From the NCBI GenBank assembly GCA_024697705.1, contig JAILFF010000189.1, positions 1 through 5,273 on the forward strand: a stretch of DNA of 5,273 bases. Direction: 5' to 3'. The notes under the pieces were generated by a model. It saw nothing but the letters and a program-made list of their open reading frames with translations. It did not search any database and had not been told where the DNA came from. This DNA comes from Ruminococcus sp. (GTDB lineage: Bacteria > Bacillota > Clostridia > Oscillospirales > Ruminococcaceae). The number at the start of each line of letters is the position of its first letter. Position 1 is the first letter of the stretch. A program made the translations under genes and the position numbers. This document shows positions 3,694 to 5,273 of the stretch, in pieces.

Positions 3694-5273
3694 TTCTTGC
3701 CTCAATTGCCGCGCCTACAAGATTTTTAAGGCTCGGCACGGTCTCTTCATTGCCTCTTGTTTTCAGTCCGCAGTCGGGATTTACCCACAGCTTTGATACG
3801 GGGATACGCTCCTTCATCTTGCCGATAGCCGTCTTGATCTCCTCCTTGGAAGGTATTCTCGGCGAATGGATATCGTAAACGCCCGGACCTACCTCCGTGC
3901 GGAAATTGTTCTCCTTCAGCACGTCGAGGATAGTCAGGTCGGAGCGCGACGCTTCAAAGGTGATAACGTCGGCGTCCATGTTGTCGATATCCTTTATGAT
4001 GTCGGCAAATTCGCTGTAACACATATGTGTGTGGATCTGCGTTTCGGGCTTAACGCCGCTGTGAACATATCTGAACGCGGGGATAGCCCAGTCGAGATAA
4101 TCCTCACGCCAGTCAGCCTTTCGCAGAGGGAGCTTTTCGCGCAGAGCCGCTTCGTCCACCTGGATGATGCTTATGCCGTTTGCTTCGAGGTCGAGCACTT
4201 CCTCGCGGATAGCAAGCGCTATCTGGAAGGCGCTCTCTTTGAGTGAGATATCCTCGCGGGGGAACGACCAGTTGAGAATAGTTACGGGACCCGTAAGCAT
4301 ACCCTTCATGGGCTTGTTCGTCAGACTCTGAGCGTACTTCGACCACCTTACGGTCATGGGCTTCGCCCTTGAAATGTCGCCCCATACAACGGGCGGCTTT
4401 ACGCAGCGCGTTCCGTAGGACTGCACCCACGCCTTTTCGGTGAAGATGTATCCGTCAAGGCACTCGCCGAAATATTCCACCATGTCATTGCGCTCGAATT
4501 CGCCGTGAACGAGAACGTCAAGACCTATCTCCTCCTGCAAGGCAACGCACTCGGCTATCTTCTTTTCGATGAACTGCTCGTACTCGTCGGCGCCCAGTTC
4601 GCCCTTGCGGAAAGCCGAACGCTTTGCCTTTACATCGGCGGTCTGCGGGAAGGAGCCTATCGTAGTAGTCGGGAAAAGCGGAAGGTTAAAGCGTGCCTTC
4701 CGGATCTTCTCGCGCTCCGCAAATGCGGGAAGCCTTACAAAGTCGCTCTCGGTAAGTGCTGCGACCTTTGCTTTTACGGCGGGATTCTCGCCCGCTCTCG
4801 TCTCGCTGTGGAGCGCCTTGTTTGCGCGGAATTCCGCGGTTTCGGCAGGTGTGTCGGAAGCGAGTATCGTCTTTAACTCCGCAAGCTCGGCAAGCTTTTC
4901 CTCCGCGTAGGCGAAATGCTTTTTATAGCTTTCGGGCAGTTTGGTCTCGTTTTTGAGTGTGCAGGGAACGTGCAGCAGCGAGCAGGAGGTATTCAGCACG
5001 ATGTTTTCCGCGTACTTTTTCAGCTCGGCGACAACGGAAACGGTCTTCTCGTAGTTGTTGCGCCAGATATTCTTGCCGTTGACAACGCCCGCGAACAGGG
5101 TCTTATCCTTCGGGAAGCCGTTTGTTCTTACGAGTTCGAGTGAACGCTTACCCTCAACGAGATCAAGCCCGATGTCGTCAAAGTCAAGTCCGACAAGCTC
5201 GTTATAGCAGTCGCGGACGTCGCCGAAATAGGTCTGAGCCAGCACCTTTACGCCGCTCTTGTCGGCAAGGATC
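3680..5273 (-). CDS. metE: Cobalamin-independent methionine synthase, C-terminal 530 residues (5' end outside window)
   Basis: MetE transfers a methyl group from 5-methyl-THF (polyglutamate) to homocysteine, giving methionine without B12. The visible part holds the end of the N-terminal barrel (QTYFGDVRD, LDFDDIGLDLVEGKRS) and the whole catalytic C-terminal barrel, which opens at TTTIGSFPQT. All four zinc ligands are present: His416 and Cys418 (IHTHMCYSEF), Glu440 (ITFEASRSD) and Cys501 (NPDCGLKTRG), counting from the first visible codon. Their spacing (2, 22, 61) is identical to E. coli His641, Cys643, Glu665, Cys726. His469 (VYDIHSPRIP) matches the E. coli acid His694. The alignment implies about 225 N-terminal residues lie past the right edge. 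The GTG at 5245 is an internal valine, since the frame stays open to the edge (ILADKSGVKV before LAQTYFGD). The enzyme appears intact. Its promoter and any SAM or T-box control lie outside. Confidence 0.97.
   Translation of the reverse strand, partial: ILADKSGVKVLAQTYFGDVRDCYNELVGLDFDDIGLDLVEGKRSLELVRTNGFPKDKTLFAGVVNGKNIWRNNYEKTVSVVAELKKYAENIVLNTSCSLLHVPCTLKNETKLPESYKKHFAYAEEKLAELAELKTILASDTPAETAEFRANKALHSETRAGENPAVKAKVAALTESDFVRLPAFAEREKIRKARFNLPLFPTTTIGSFPQTADVKAKRSAFRKGELGADEYEQFIEKKIAECVALQEEIGLDVLVHGEFERNDMVEYFGECLDGYIFTEKAWVQSYGTRCVKPPVVWGDISRAKPMTVRWSKYAQSLTNKPMKGMLTGPVTILNWSFPREDISLKESAFQIALAIREEVLDLEANGISIIQVDEAALREKLPLRKADWREDYLDWAIPAFRYVHSGVKPETQIHTHMCYSEFADIIKDIDNMDADVITFEASRSDLTILDVLKENNFRTEVGPGVYDIHSPRIPSKEEIKTAIGKMKERIPVSKLWVNPDCGLKTRGNEETVPSLKNLVGAAIEARNENG
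3700..3703 (-). promoter_or_regulatory. Ribosome binding site of metF inside the end of metE
   Basis: The minus strand reads TTGAGGCAAGAAATG. GAGG is six bases before the ATG at 3693 and lies within the last codons of metE, whose stop is at 3680-3682. This choice removes four N-terminal residues (a TTG-initiated MRQE) from the longest frame. Confidence 0.7.

Noticed and set aside
4505..4910. Overlapping plus-strand frames of 113-123 codons
   Set aside because: They are antisense to metE, which is intact with all zinc ligands; no independent start signals.
1..5273. tRNA, rRNA, CRISPR arrays or integrase/transposase genes
   Set aside because: None of the characteristic sequences or repeat-spacer patterns is visible on either strand.

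Overview
The window looks like chromosomal DNA from a gut-type Clostridia bacterium, probably Ruminococcus or a close relative in the Oscillospiraceae. This rests on strong AGGAGG-type ribosome binding sites, AT-rich spacers around moderately GC coding regions, a cytidylate-kinase-like gene of the clostridial type and a type IV pilin-like gene. The genus is inference; no rRNA or other marker gene is present.

Layout, left to right. Bases 1-224 are an AT-rich leader with a good promoter for a 211-aa cytidylate-kinase-like protein (225-860, +), which ends at a textbook intrinsic terminator (928-955). Bases 961-1140 hold a short in-frame scrap that resembles the start of a ribbon-helix-helix protein but has no start codon, then a bidirectional terminator. 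On the minus strand follows a complete single-gene unit for a secreted prepilin-like protein (1310-2056): a consensus promoter (2157-2185) with a 22-bp perfect palindrome just upstream (2196-2217), a ribosome binding site and its own terminator (1236-1273). Bases 2225-2835 contain no convincing protein gene. They hold a plus-strand promoter with a dyad between its -35 and -10 boxes (2399-2428), a perfect 15-bp hairpin (2606-2644) and a large nested inverted repeat (2659-2826). The right half of the window is a minus-strand metE-metF pair: the C-terminal 530 residues of MetE (running off the right edge), overlapping the start of a complete metF.

How the genes work together. MetF reduces 5,10-methylene-THF to 5-methyl-THF, and MetE transfers that methyl group to homocysteine to make methionine. 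The 14-bp overlap of the two reading frames fits translational coupling. The pilin and the kinase-like gene have no visible functional link to methionine synthesis or to each other; each has its own promoter and terminator.

The parts least explained by ordinary genes are the nested palindromic element at 2535-2826, the dyad-bearing promoter that points into it, and the LacI-operator-like palindrome upstream of the orphan pilin promoter. None proves a new system, but each makes a specific prediction that can be tested.
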